Below, in pieces: positions 9,592 through 18,385 of a stretch of DNA of 64,000 nt. A model generated the notes under the pieces. It made no database searches and had not been told where the DNA came from. It was given only the letters and a program-made list of their open reading frames with translations. Positions within the stretch are counted from its first letter, which is position 1. Each line of letters opens with the position of its first letter. Made by a program: the position numbers and the translations under genes. Source of the stretch: Nigrospora sphaerica (lineage: Eukaryota; Ascomycota; Sordariomycetes; Amphisphaeriales; Apiosporaceae); assembly GCA_018287875.1 (NCBI GenBank), contig JAGVVL010000002.1:3534001-3598000 (forward strand), in the 5' to 3' direction.

Positions 9592-12577
9592 ATGATGCAT
9601 ATGTCCAAGACGGGCCTGGCCCTCGCCCCTCTCACGGCGGGGGCTGCAGCGCAGTTTATCAACTTTGCAAACATCGGAACGGACGGGGATGTGCAAGGTT
9701 TCCCAGATCCGCCGGCGTACCAGACGCCGGCTGTCTGGACAGATCCCATCGCCTGCAACCAGGCGGCCATCAACGCGCCGAACGACTGCCGAAATCAGGA
9801 CAGCTTTATCGGCGTGGACATCTTCACCGACGGTCCCTTCAATATCAGCAGGTGTGCCGAGCGTTGTGAGCAGCAGGCCGCCTACGGCCGCCTCCATCCG
9901 GGGCACGGCGTGCCTCGCCTGTGCCGCTTCTTCAACACTTACCTGCTGTTCAAGAACAGCTTGGAAGACCTCCAGGGCCAGTACTGCGGCATGTACACCG
10001 AGACTTGGAATACCTCATACGCCACCAACGGGGGCCAGTGGCGTGGCAACGACCTGTACTTCATCCACGAGAGTTACATCTCATCCAACCTTGCCGACCC
10101 TGGCCACTGCGCCGTCCCCTGGCCTTCGCCGTCTCCTGTCCAGACCACCAGCGAGACCCAAGGCACTTTCACCACTATTACGCGAACACCCTACCTCAGC
10201 TCGTCGGTGAAACTCCCGCCGCCGCCTATTTGGCAGACCTCGTTTCCAGTTGTATCTGAGACCACCGGATGGACTACAGCCACCGGCACGTCGGCGGGAC
10301 AGCCGCTTCCTCCTTACGAAACGACCTCTCAGGCACCGCCTCCCTGGGAGTCGACCGCTAAAGTAAGTTCGGAGGTACCGCCTCCTCCTTACGAGACCTC
10401 TAAGGCACCCCCTCGCGGGACGACCTCGGGAGCATCAGCTCCTCCTTACGAGACGAAGACGTTGCCTTCCCCTCACGAGACAACCTCTAAGGCAATTCCT
10501 CCCCCCGGGACTTACATGCCACCTCCCGAGTCGACCTCCGTGGCACCGCCTCCCCCGAAGACGAAGACGCCGCCTCCCCCTCACGAGACAACTTCTAAGG
10601 CAACCCCTCCCTCCGAGACTTACATGCCCCCTCCTCACGAGTCAACCTCCGTGGTACCGCCTCCTCCGAAGCCGACTTCAGAGGTAGCGTCTACACCCGG
10701 GACTTCTAAGGTGCCGCCTCCCCCCGAGACTTACATGCCGCCTCCCCCTGAGACTTACATGCCCCCTCCTCACGAGTCGACCTCCGTGGTACCGCCTCCT
10801 CCGAAGCCGACTTCAGAGATAGCGTCTACACCCGGGACTTCTAAGGTGCCGCCTCCCCCGAGACTTACATGCCGCCTCCCCTGAGACTTACATGCCCCCT
10901 CCTCACGAGTCGACCTCCGTGGTACCGCCTCCTCCGAAGCCGACTTCAGAGGTAGCGTCTACACCCGGGACTTCTAAGGTGCCGCCTCCCCCCGAGACTT
11001 ACGTGCCACCTCCCCCTGAGAGTTACATGCCCCTTCCTCACGATTCGACCTCTAAGGGACCGCCTCCCCCTACTTCGGAAGCACCTTCTTCCTCCAAAAC
11101 AACCTCAAAGGCGTCCTCTCCTTCCTCCCAAACAACCTCAAAGGCGTCCCCTCCCCCTCAGTCGACCGTAGAGGTGTCCTCTCACGAAACGATCTTTCCT
11201 CCTCATGAGACGACCTCTAAGGTATCGCCTCCCCCCCAGTCAACCTCCACGGCACCCCCTTATGAGACGACTTCGGGGGCTCCTCGCGAGGTGACCTCGA
11301 AGGCGTCCTCTCCCCACGAGACGACCTCGGGAGCACCTCCTCAGTCAAGCTCCACGGCACCCCCTCACGGGATGACATCGAAGGCTCAGGCTTCCCCTCC
11401 TCCCCACAAGACTACCTCAGAGTCTCAGGCTTTCCCTCACGAGACAATCTCGTGGGCACCTCCTTATGAGACCACTTCGAAGGCATCTCCTCCAGGGACG
11501 ACCTCGAAGTTGCCTTCTTATGAGACAACCTCGAAGGCGTCTCCTCACGAAATGACCTCGGGAACGCCTCTCGAGACGACATCGAAATTGCCCTCTTCTT
11601 ACGAGACTACCTCTGGAGCACTTCCTTACGAGACGACCTCGGGAGCGCTTCCTTACGAGTCGACCTCGGGGGCACTTCCTTACGAGACGACCTCGGGAGC
11701 ACTTCCTCATGAGACGACCTCGGCGCCTACTCACGAGACAAGCTCGAAAGCGCCTTCTCATGAGTCGACTGCGGGAGCACCCACTCATGAGACGACCTCT
11801 AAGGCACCCGCTCCTCACGAGTCGAACTCGAAAGCGCCTTCTCCTCACACGACTACGGGGGCACCGTCTCCTCACGAGTCGGCCTCTGAGGCACCAGCTC
11901 CTCACGAGACGAGCTCGAAGGCACCGGCTCCTCAAGAGACGAGCTCCAAGGCACCTCCTCACGAGACGACCTCTGCGAAGGGTCATACTTCTTCGGAGCT
12001 GCCTCCCCCTCTCCATTCAGTTACCAGCATTCATATCACGCCCTCAAGCAGCGCACCAGGGGAGGCGTCTTCTACGGCCCCCGGCCTCTCCTCCACCCAC
12101 ACCGTGATCATCACGCAAACGTTTACGACTGGGGGCGTTTCGCACACGACCATCGTCTCGACGGTGACGTCGGGACGGCAGTTGCCGGCCACGACGCTAC
12201 TGACACGAACCACGTCCGCCCTCCCCACTGCGTACGTGACCCCGCCCCTCCGTCCCCGGCCGTAGCGTCGCCCCCCCCCCGCCCCCCCCCCCCTTGCTAA
12301 CGTGTATGTCCCGCTCAGCAGCAGCGGCGCGGCCCTGCAGTGCGGCCTCAGCGGCTTCTTCAACTTCGCCAAGCCGGCGTACCTGTCCAGCGTCTCGCCG
12401 TGCCTCGGGCCCGGGGACGGCCGGCACTTTTGCCAGAACGAGCCCGGCTGCAAGTCGTACTCGTACTCACAGGCCCACAACGTCTGCGGTCTGTACGGCA
12501 CCAACGCGCGCGACGCCGACTCGGCCGACGCGAGCCAGTCCCCCTGCCAGATCTGGGATCTCGAATGCGTGCTGTAA
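9592..12577 (+). CDS. large secreted mucin-like cell-surface protein, frame interrupted
   Basis: The product starts with a signal-peptide-like segment (SKTGLALAPLTAGAAA), then a Cys-containing module (about residues 20-175, with CRFFNTYLLFKN, GQYCGMYTETWN and ATNGGQWRGNDLYFI) typical of fungal secreted surface proteins. A Pro/Ser/Thr-rich domain of PPPPET, HETTSKA and ESTS motifs follows for nearly 700 residues. After an intron (12232..12318, donor GTACGT, branch GCTAAC, acceptor CTCAG) comes a C-terminal Cys-rich module (CQNEPGCKSYSY, CQIWDLEC) ending at 12577. The frame shifts inside a 135-bp tandem repeat (10621-11023), where one copy lacks a C in each of two C-runs near 10856 and 10879. 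The upstream frame therefore stops at 10884, while the downstream frame stays open for 1.4 kb with the same repeat. Likely heavily O-glycosylated and wall-associated or extracellular. Function unknown; adhesion is a reasonable guess. About 965 residues if the frame is continuous. Confidence 0.7.
10621..11023. repeat. 135-bp tandem repeat, three copies, inside the mucin-like gene
   Basis: The string TACATGCCCCCTCCTCACGA recurs at 10621, 10756 and 10889, giving periods of 135 and 133 bp. Each full copy encodes 45 residues (YMPPPHESTSVVPPPPKPTS and onward). The middle copy is two bases short: one C missing from a C6 run ending near 10859 and one from a C5 run ending near 10880. That shortfall creates the frame change in the host gene. 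Confidence 0.9.
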
Positions 12578-13002
12578 GCCGCGTCACGACGCCGGGGGCG
12601 ACGCGAAAGAAAACGCCGGCCCCCGCGCCATAATGGACCTGACATCTCGGCTCAGCTGGAGCCGTGTTTTATCTTGTATTTGGCTTTTAACCCCACAGGC
12701 ACCGAAAAATAAGATATAGAGAATGAAACAAAAGACAGCGAGAAGGAAGGAAATAGGTATAGAGAATGAACAAAAGCAGGTATTGAAAAGGAACAACAAG
12801 GTAAAGGACAGGACGGCACAGGCTTCAAAACAGAAAGATGGGAACTTTTGGGAGAGGCGAGGTCGCCAAGAATGTATTTAGAAATTTAATTCAGTCAGGT
12901 TTCGTTCACCAAGGCTTCTCCTCATCTGTCCGAGAACATGTGCCTGGAACGAATCAAGCGCAGCCAGAAACGAGCAAGCCACAGACATTCCTCCTCGCGA
13001 CC
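12578..13002. other. 3' intergenic stretch
   Basis: This is A-rich sequence downstream of the mucin-like stop and downstream of the small minus-strand membrane protein, so it carries two 3' ends. No coding features are seen. Confidence 0.4.
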
Positions 13003-13317
13003 TCAGACCGTGGGACGGCTCGTTTGCCTCGCACCCTCGCCCCCGCCGTCGCCGTGTCGGCAGCACCCCAGTAACCAGGTGCCGGCGACGTAGAGACCCA
13101 AGAGAAGCCAAGTGGCCTCCCAAAAGACAAAGGCAGCGGCGGCGCCCAGCAACAGGCGCAGGTCGCGCTCGCCCCAGCGGTGGCGTGATGCACGTACGAG
13201 ACGTTCCCATGCCTCGATCCGCGGAGCGATGTGGCAGTGCCATATGATGCCTAGGACAAAGTGCAGCGGCAGCCCCATGACCAGAGACAGGATGAGGACG
13301 TCGTCGTGGGTGAGCAT
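13003..13317 (-). CDS. small two-helix membrane protein, unknown
   Basis: A 104-residue ORF starting MLTHDDVLILSLVMGL. Two hydrophobic segments stand out: LILSLVMGLPLHFVLGIIW (about residues 8-26) and LLLGAAAAFVFWEATWLLLG (about 55-74). They are separated by a basic, polar loop (EAWERLVRASRHRWGERDLR) and followed by a hydrophilic tail. I chose the second in-frame ATG because the upstream 20 codons (HRHLAGHQRRTPKH) look non-coding. No family is recognised. It could be a real small membrane protein or a chance ORF; the well-shaped helices favour the former. Confidence 0.45.
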   Translation of the reverse strand: MLTHDDVLILSLVMGLPLHFVLGIIWHCHIAPRIEAWERLVRASRHRWGERDLRLLLGAAAAFVFWEATWLLLGLYVAGTWLLGCCRHGDGGGEGARQTSRPTV

Positions 13318-14002
13318 GGTGGCGGAGGGGTGCTTGGGGGTCCGCCGCTGATGGCCTGCCAAGTGACGATGGGCCAAGACGGCTCGCTGTATCCGCCCGG
13401 GCTCCTGGGGCGTACTGCCGACGGCACAGCCGAACCAGGCTGTCGCGAGTGCCGAAATTGGTGGCGCTGGGCAGTCGGCAGATGGATGCTATGGGGTGTC
13501 CACAGTAGAGCGAGAAGAGGGGATCATGAGTTAGGAGGGGGAAGGGGGCGGAAGCCGCTCCAGAAGGCCCCTTCGCACGGGGGAGAGGATGTCGTTCGAG
13601 GTTGGAAGTGAGTTTAGATGAACGGGTCAGTCGTAGCGGGTTGATAGGTGAACTACAGCGTCCAGCGTTGGCGGTCGAACCCTCCACAAGCACCTGGAGA
13701 AGAGCGGGCGGCCTTGTCCGGGGCCCCTGCAGCTCACACCCGGGCAAGCACAGGGAAGGGCGCAGGGCTTTGGTAATCCGGTTTGGCGCTACGATCGGCG
13801 GGCAGGGCGAGTCAGACGAATGCCGTGCATACACTGGCCGGCTTTTGCTTCTTTCCCTAGCGCCGGTCACCGGTTGGTGCCCCCCGGTGTGAAGCCACAG
13901 CGCGAACGCCGCAAAAAGAGGCCGGCTTTTCCCACGACACACGCGCACACAACTGACACCTCCCTCTACGGCAGCCGTGATGATGACGGCCCACGGCCGT
14001 CA
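13318..14002. other. gene-free stretch
   Basis: About 0.7 kb between the small membrane protein start and the 3' end of MZT1. Longer ORFs here are antisense shadows without motifs. It probably holds the promoter of the small membrane protein gene and the MZT1 3' UTR. Confidence 0.4.
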
Positions 14003-14452
14003 TCACTGGGCCGCCCGTGCGTCGCGCTCTGCGTCCTGGGCCCGGAATTTCTCCTTCTGGGCCTCCTTGCGCAGGAAATGCACCACGGCCTGCAAGCGTA
14101 CATTAGCCTGCGACGGTCTGCGCCCGTTGCCGATCGGGCGTGGCCCACGCCCGCCGGCCCGTGTGGCAGGGGGGAAAAGGGAAGCAGGAGCACGGGGAGC
14201 GAGCACTCACAGCAAGGGCCTCGGGGTTGACGCCGTTCTCAATCATGGAGATGCAACACGACAGCGTTCTTCGGTCGAGATGGCAGTTCTGGTCGCCGCA
14301 TGTGTTAGTTAGCCAGCCTCGCCCCCCCGCGACCGGGGGTTTGGGTGGGCAGCAGCGGAACCCACGAGAATGGTGGAGATCTCGTGTAGGATGTCGACGG
14401 CCTGCTGGGCGGCGGCCTGCTTTTCGTTGTCGTGGGGATTGGACGGCGGCAT
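14003..14452 (-). CDS. mzt1: mitotic-spindle organizing protein 1 (MOZART1)
   Basis: Three small exons, complement(join(14003..14089, 14211..14288, 14366..14452)), encode 83 residues. Introns have donors GTGGGT and GTGAGT, branch points CTAAC and CTAAT, and acceptors ACCAG and TGCAG, all in phase 0. The protein has the MOZART1 layout: KQAAAQQAVDILHEISTIL, then LDRRTLSCCISMIENGVNPEALA, then AVVHFLRKEAQ. MOZART1 binds the N-termini of gamma-tubulin complex proteins and targets the complex to spindle pole bodies. Typical family length is 60-85 residues. The charged C-terminal tail (KEKFRAQDAERDARAAQ) is fungal-like. The gene is divergent from the U6 gene about 360 bp away. Its exons are short enough that ORF-based annotation would miss it. 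Confidence 0.92.
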
Positions 14453-14810
14453 CTTTGGCAGGGCTATTTCCGGTGCCAGGGCCAACAATTCGAACTGAGG
14501 TTGTGTTTGTGTCCTGTCCTTCGGTCCATGCGCCGTCGTTGAGGGGAAGGTTGGCTTCGATTGGGGACGGACGCGTAAATAGGCGTCGCGTGCTTGGGCT
14601 GGTGCTTTGGCCCGCTGAAGGTCGTTTCCCAGGGGAGACCCACTCTTGCCGGCCCTTATCAGCTGGTGGACAAACCTGGCCCATGTCTCGGCGCCCATGC
14701 TCACTGTGACCCGCGCTGTAACCCTCTGCTTCCTCTTGTTACCGTCTGAAGCCCCCTGCCGCCAAGGGCCCAAAAATGTACCCATAAGAGTGCAAATGGT
14801 TTATTTTCTT
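14453..14810. promoter_or_regulatory. divergent MZT1/U6 promoter region with TATA-like element
   Basis: This 358-bp interval separates MZT1 (Pol II) from U6 (Pol III). An ATAAGAG element at 14784-14790 lies about 27 bp upstream of the inferred U6 5' end, the spacing expected of a Pol III TATA box. Sequence near U6 is AT-rich compared with surroundings. Confidence 0.5.
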
Positions 14811-14843
14811 CCGCCTTCGGGCATTTGGTCTATTGAAACGATA

Positions 14844-14896
14844 GTGAGTCTTACCACTTTTCCATTGCTATGGAGAAAACGCTAACGACCCTACAG
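14844..14896 (+). other. 53-nt spliceosomal-type intron in U6
   Basis: It begins GTGAGTC, has a GCTAAC branch at 14881-14886 and ends CCCTACAG, matching the protein-gene introns of this window in signals and length. It splits the ACAGAGA box after its first A. Pol III transcript splicing by the major spliceosome is implied. Confidence 0.88.
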
Positions 14897-14960
14897 CAGA
14901 GAAGATTAGCATGGCCCCTGCACTAAGGATGACACGCTTTAACAAAGAGAGCAACTCAAA

Positions 14961-14967
14961 TTTTTTT
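14961..14967 (+). terminator. Pol III T-run terminator of U6
   Basis: Seven consecutive T follow the U6 3' region directly. Confidence 0.85.
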
Positions 14968-15065
14968 GCAAATCTTGCTGATGGATTTGATTTCATCGTA
15001 TCTTTTTCGCCTGCTTTTGGCTGGGTTGCAGGTCTAAAAACGTGTTATGGTCATGCTTTGAGGGC

Positions 15066-15076
15066 AGTTCGAATCG
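15066..15076 (+). promoter_or_regulatory. extragenic B-box-like TFIIIC site downstream of U6
   Basis: AGTTCGAATCG matches the B-box consensus GGTTCGANNCC at most positions and lies about 99 bp beyond the U6 terminator, with no tRNA structure around it. In Saccharomyces cerevisiae SNR6 the essential B box is likewise about 120 bp downstream of the terminator. Assigned by motif and position only. Confidence 0.6.
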
Positions 15077-15455
15077 GCAACCCATCGTCGCCTGCTCAAG
15101 CAAAGCAGGGACCCGTCAAGGGTGTATTCTGGCCCGCTCTAGTTATACACACACCCTCCTACCCCCTGCTCATCATGGCTCCCCTCAACTATACAAACCA
15201 TGACCATGGTCCCTTATTCATGCTGGAATCGTTCGGGGAACGGCTCTACGGCTGAGCGTATCCTTGTGTCGCACTTTGCTCCTATTCATCTGCCCAACAA
15301 TGCAGGGCGGCTCAAGAGGGAGAGGAGGAGAACGGCGACCGCACAAACGAGCAGTTGGCCCTTGGCGAATAATAAAAAAACAAACGCCGGGGTCTGGCAA
15401 TCCATCTTGTTTAGGCTTACTAACTCGGCACCTCACATTATGGCTCGACACAGGA
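15077..15455. other. gene-free stretch between U6 and CCDC25
   Basis: About 380 bp holding the CCDC25 3' UTR. No other feature is recognised. Confidence 0.4.
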
Positions 15456-16479
15456 TCACATGAAATCGTCCTCCCAGTCAGAGCCGCGGTCTTGATTGCT
15501 CGAACCCATCATGTTCTCTTCGGAGAACATCTCGTCGTAGGCGTGCTCCTTTTGCCACTTCTTCTCAGCCCGCTCCTTCATGACCTTGGCCTCTTCCTTC
15601 TTCTGCATGCCGGTATTAGTCCCACACCAGGTTATTGTAAGGGGCCCCCGTCCTAGCTCCCCTCGCCGCCACCGGGTGAGAGGGAGTGAGAGGGAAGGGG
15701 GAGGCGGCGAATACTTACCCGCGCCTGGTGGACAGCCAGGTCCTTCTTCCGCTGCTCCTTGAGGTGGTCCTCGCGCTCCTGGAGCAGGTCGGGGTGCTTC
15801 TCGACCTTGGTCTTGTTGAGGCGGTTGATGATGGGGTTCTCGCGCGTGGGCACGAGGACGCGCTTGACCTTGCGCGGGTCGTGGAAGCTGACCTGGCCGA
15901 CGGCCATGCTGCCGTCCTTCTTGAGGTTTGACCAGGGCGTGTAGATGACGGTCACGTTGTCCTTCTTGTTGCCCTCGATCGAGTTGGCCTTGGTCAGCTG
16001 CGCCAGGTCCGTCACCAGCTCCTCGGGGATGTTGTCCCACGTCTCGCCCTCGCGCAACCGGAGGTAGATATGCGCCGACGAGAGCTTATCCGCGTGAAAC
16101 TGCCGTGCCCGCCCCCGTCCGTCAGAGCAAAACATGACCGTACACAGTCACCCACAAGGGAGTAGAGAGGGAGGACAGAATAAGATTCACTGAGAGGGTC
16201 GATGCTCTCGGCCCAGCTAGGGGAGTCGACGTACCCTGTCGAGACGTGCATGAGTATTCAGGCGCACCGCAGTACTTGGAATCGATAGCTCAGGTAAATT
16301 TACCAGACATCCTCTTCCCACCCAAACTTGATCAACTCTTCGTCTATGCAAGGATCAAATCGTCAGCGACCGTCGGAGAGAATCGGCGTTCCACGGGCCG
16401 TCCTACTCTCGAATTTGTCCTTGCCGACGTAGACGTAAGCCGAGGGCGAGACCACGGTCGAAGTGAAGTAGTAGACCAT
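15456..16479 (-). CDS. CCDC25: CCDC25 / NFACT-R domain protein
   Basis: Four exons, complement(join(15456..15602, 15719..16099, 16304..16343, 16407..16479)). The product follows CCDC25 closely: MVYYFTSTVVSPSAYVYVG, NEELIKFGWEEDVW, FHADKLSSAHIYLRL, VIYTPWSNLKKDGSMAVGQ, NRLNKTKVEKHPDL, a charged coiled coil and an acidic tail SDWEDDFM; about 213 residues. The NFACT-R (DUF814) fold is shared with the ribosome quality-control factor Rqc2/NEMF; the role of CCDC25 in fungi is not established. The phases do not close: with the canonical donor at 16303 exon 2 ends in phase 2, but exon 3 must start in phase 0. One extra G before the donor (TGG then GTAAAT) would restore frame. All other junctions fit. 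Confidence 0.88.
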
Positions 16480-16932
16480 TTTCGAGCACCGAAAAAGGAG
16501 ACGTGAGGAAGGAGGAAGGAGAAGACGGGACTACGTGCACGCTGGCGCAATATCACGAATGTACCTGTGTCGGGACTGCTTATGCCGGTGGAATATGCGT
16601 TGGTGCTGCACGGGAATTGAATGAAAGACGGGCGGCATCGATCCCCGCTAGCGCGACCTTCTCTGGCTGGCTGGCACCTGCCCTGCAGCCCGCCCGATTT
16701 TTTCCAAACCTCACTTACCCTACGATACTAACGGGAGTAGACGGGACGCCAGACCTCCGCCAGGCCAGCAGCTCCCGCCAGAGCTCGACTCGATTGGGCT
16801 ACCGCGACCAATTCGTCTTTTGTCGGGGCGACAGTTCCTCACCCCAGCCAAGTCCAACCGCGACGACCTCACGCAAAAAACCCCCTCCGTACCGACGACC
16901 TTTCCCCACACACGCCGAGCACCCCAGCGACC
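16480..16932. promoter_or_regulatory. divergent promoter region CCDC25 / mitochondrial uL3
   Basis: About 450 bp between divergent start codons. It is pyrimidine-rich just before the uL3m ATG. No ORF with coding support. Confidence 0.4.
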
Positions 16933-18003
16933 ATGGCGCCCCGACTGCCAGCCCGCTGGGCGGCCGGCCTCCTCTCGCCCGCGGCCGCCGTCGCCCCGTC
17001 CGTCCTTTGCCCCCGGGTCCTCGCCCTCACAGAACGCCCCGCGGCGCTGGTGCCGCGGGTGGCGGTGCGCGGCGTCAAGTACGGCTGGTCGACGCAGAAC
17101 AAGCGGGCGCGGCCGGCGCGGTTCAACCAGGTGTCGGCGGGCCTGCCGGCGCCCACGGCGGGCCCCGCCGCGGCGCTCAAGCGCAAGGAGAATACGACGC
17201 CGCTCCGGACGGGCCTCATGGGCATCAAGAAGGGCGTCGCCTCCTTCTTCTCGCAGGGCCGCCGCGTCGCCTGCACCGTGCTGCAGATGGACCAGGTCGA
17301 GGTCGTGGCCAACAAGACGCGCGCCGGCAACGGCTACTGGGCCGTGCAGCTCGGCCTCGGCTCCAAGTCGCCCGCCAACGTCACGGCGCCCCAGCTTGGC
17401 TACTACGAGGCCAAGGGCCTGGCCCCCAAGCGCTACCTGTCCGAGTTCAAGGTGCGGAACGAGGACGGCCTGCTGCCCGTCGGCGTGCAGCTCCAGCCCG
17501 ACTGGTTCCGCCCCGGCCAGTACGTCGACGCCCGCAGCAACTCGCGCGGCATGGGCTTCGCCGGTGGCATGAAGCGCCACGGCTTCGCCGGCCAGGAGGC
17601 CTCTCACGGTAACTCCAAGAACCACCGCACCATCGGTACCACCGGCCCCAGTCAGGGCGGCGGTTCGCGTGTGCACCCGGGCAAGAAGATGCCGGGCCGT
17701 ATGGGCAACGAGCGCGTCACGGTGCAGAACCTCGAGGTCCTCAAGGTCGACAACGAGATGGGCATTGTCGTCATCAAGGGCCACGTCGCCGGCCCCAAGG
17801 GCTGCGTCGTCAAGATCAGCGACGCCATCAAGAAGCCCCCGCCGGCGCAGACCTTCGTCGACAAGACCAAGCGCATCGTGCTGGAGCGCCACCCCGACGC
17901 GGAAGCGAGATTGGCCGCGGCGCGGGCGAAGCACTTGGAGCTGAAGGAGATGCGCAGAGAGGGTCGGATAGCCGAGGCCGTGAAGCAGGCTCTGGCGACC
18001 TAA
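16933..18003 (+). CDS. mrpl9: mitochondrial large-subunit ribosomal protein uL3m
   Basis: Single-exon gene for 356 residues. The N-terminal 50 residues are rich in Ala, Arg and Pro and poor in acids, as a mitochondrial presequence should be. The body is a ribosomal L3 fold: TGLMGIKKGVASFFSQGRR near residue 95, the GMGFAGGMKRHGF loop, SHGNSKNHRTIGTTGPSQ, and the L3 signature GKKMPGRMGNERVTVQNLEVLKV. This is uL3m (Mrpl9 in yeast), which sits near the peptidyl-transferase centre of the mitoribosome. Length is somewhat above yeast Mrpl9 because of the presequence and a C-terminal helix. An AATAAA at 18072-18077 probably guides polyadenylation. Confidence 0.96.
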   Translation: MAPRLPARWAAGLLSPAAAVAPSVLCPRVLALTERPAALVPRVAVRGVKYGWSTQNKRARPARFNQVSAGLPAPTAGPAAALKRKENTTPLRTGLMGIKKGVASFFSQGRRVACTVLQMDQVEVVANKTRAGNGYWAVQLGLGSKSPANVTAPQLGYYEAKGLAPKRYLSEFKVRNEDGLLPVGVQLQPDWFRPGQYVDARSNSRGMGFAGGMKRHGFAGQEASHGNSKNHRTIGTTGPSQGGGSRVHPGKKMPGRMGNERVTVQNLEVLKVDNEMGIVVIKGHVAGPKGCVVKISDAIKKPPPAQTFVDKTKRIVLERHPDAEARLAAARAKHLELKEMRREGRIAEAVKQALAT

Positions 18004-18385
18004 GGGAGTGGCGAGCAAAGCACTACGGGGCCGCCGCGCCGTGTCCATCTGTATTATACACGTGTTGTACAAATAAAACGGGCGCTGCCTCAGGCCCAGG
18101 TCTGCAGGCATGCCATGTCGAGACGGTCTAGGCCGCTACGTAAGATCCCCATCCGACCAAAACTCCACCGCTGGGTCCCGTTGCTGTGTCGTCGAACCGC
18201 CTCCTCGTGAACACCGGCCCGGCTTGGTACCTCGGCACCCCCGTGCGGTGGTGGCGGCGGTGGTATGCGGTGCTCCTCTGTTTCTCGGCGACCCTGACGG
18301 CCCGTCCGTCTCTTTTTGGCCCGACCGGCGCTTCTGAATTTTCTCTTGGGGCCCTCGGCCCCCGCGTGCGGGGGGGACCTTTTTT
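18004..18385. other. convergent 3' intergenic region
   Basis: 3' ends of uL3m (plus) and COA1 (minus), with AATAAA at 18072-18077 on the plus strand. No other feature is seen. Confidence 0.5.

Larger units (their letters stand above)
14811..14967 (+). ncRNA. U6: U6 spliceosomal snRNA gene with an internal intron
   Basis: Exon 1 (about 14811-14843) has a 5' stem-loop with a CTTCGG-type loop, then CATTTGGTCTATTGAAACGATA. Exon 2 starts at 14897 with CAGAGAAGATTAGCATGG, continues through the internal stem-loop (CCCCTGCACTAAGGATGACACGC) and ends in a T7 Pol III terminator at 14961-14967. Joining the exons restores the invariant GATACAGAGAAGATTAGC of U6. The mature RNA would be about 100 nt, as in other fungi. 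The interruption at 14844-14896 has GTGAGT, GCTAAC and CTACAG signals. U6 pairs with the pre-mRNA 5' splice site and U4/U2 and forms the catalytic core of the spliceosome. The 5' end is approximate. Identity is secure; the intron is inferred from sequence. Confidence 0.95.

Noticed and set aside
12878..13948. 356-codon minus-strand ORF
   Set aside because: Arg/Pro/Ser-rich without motifs; overlaps the better-shaped small membrane protein in another frame.
15060..15085. tRNA-like GTTCGAATC
   Set aside because: No acceptor, D or anticodon arms can be folded around it; reinterpreted as a downstream B box for U6.
16720..18111. 463-codon minus-strand ORF over mitochondrial uL3
   Set aside because: Shadow of a GC-rich coding region; low-complexity Leu/Arg/Val composition.
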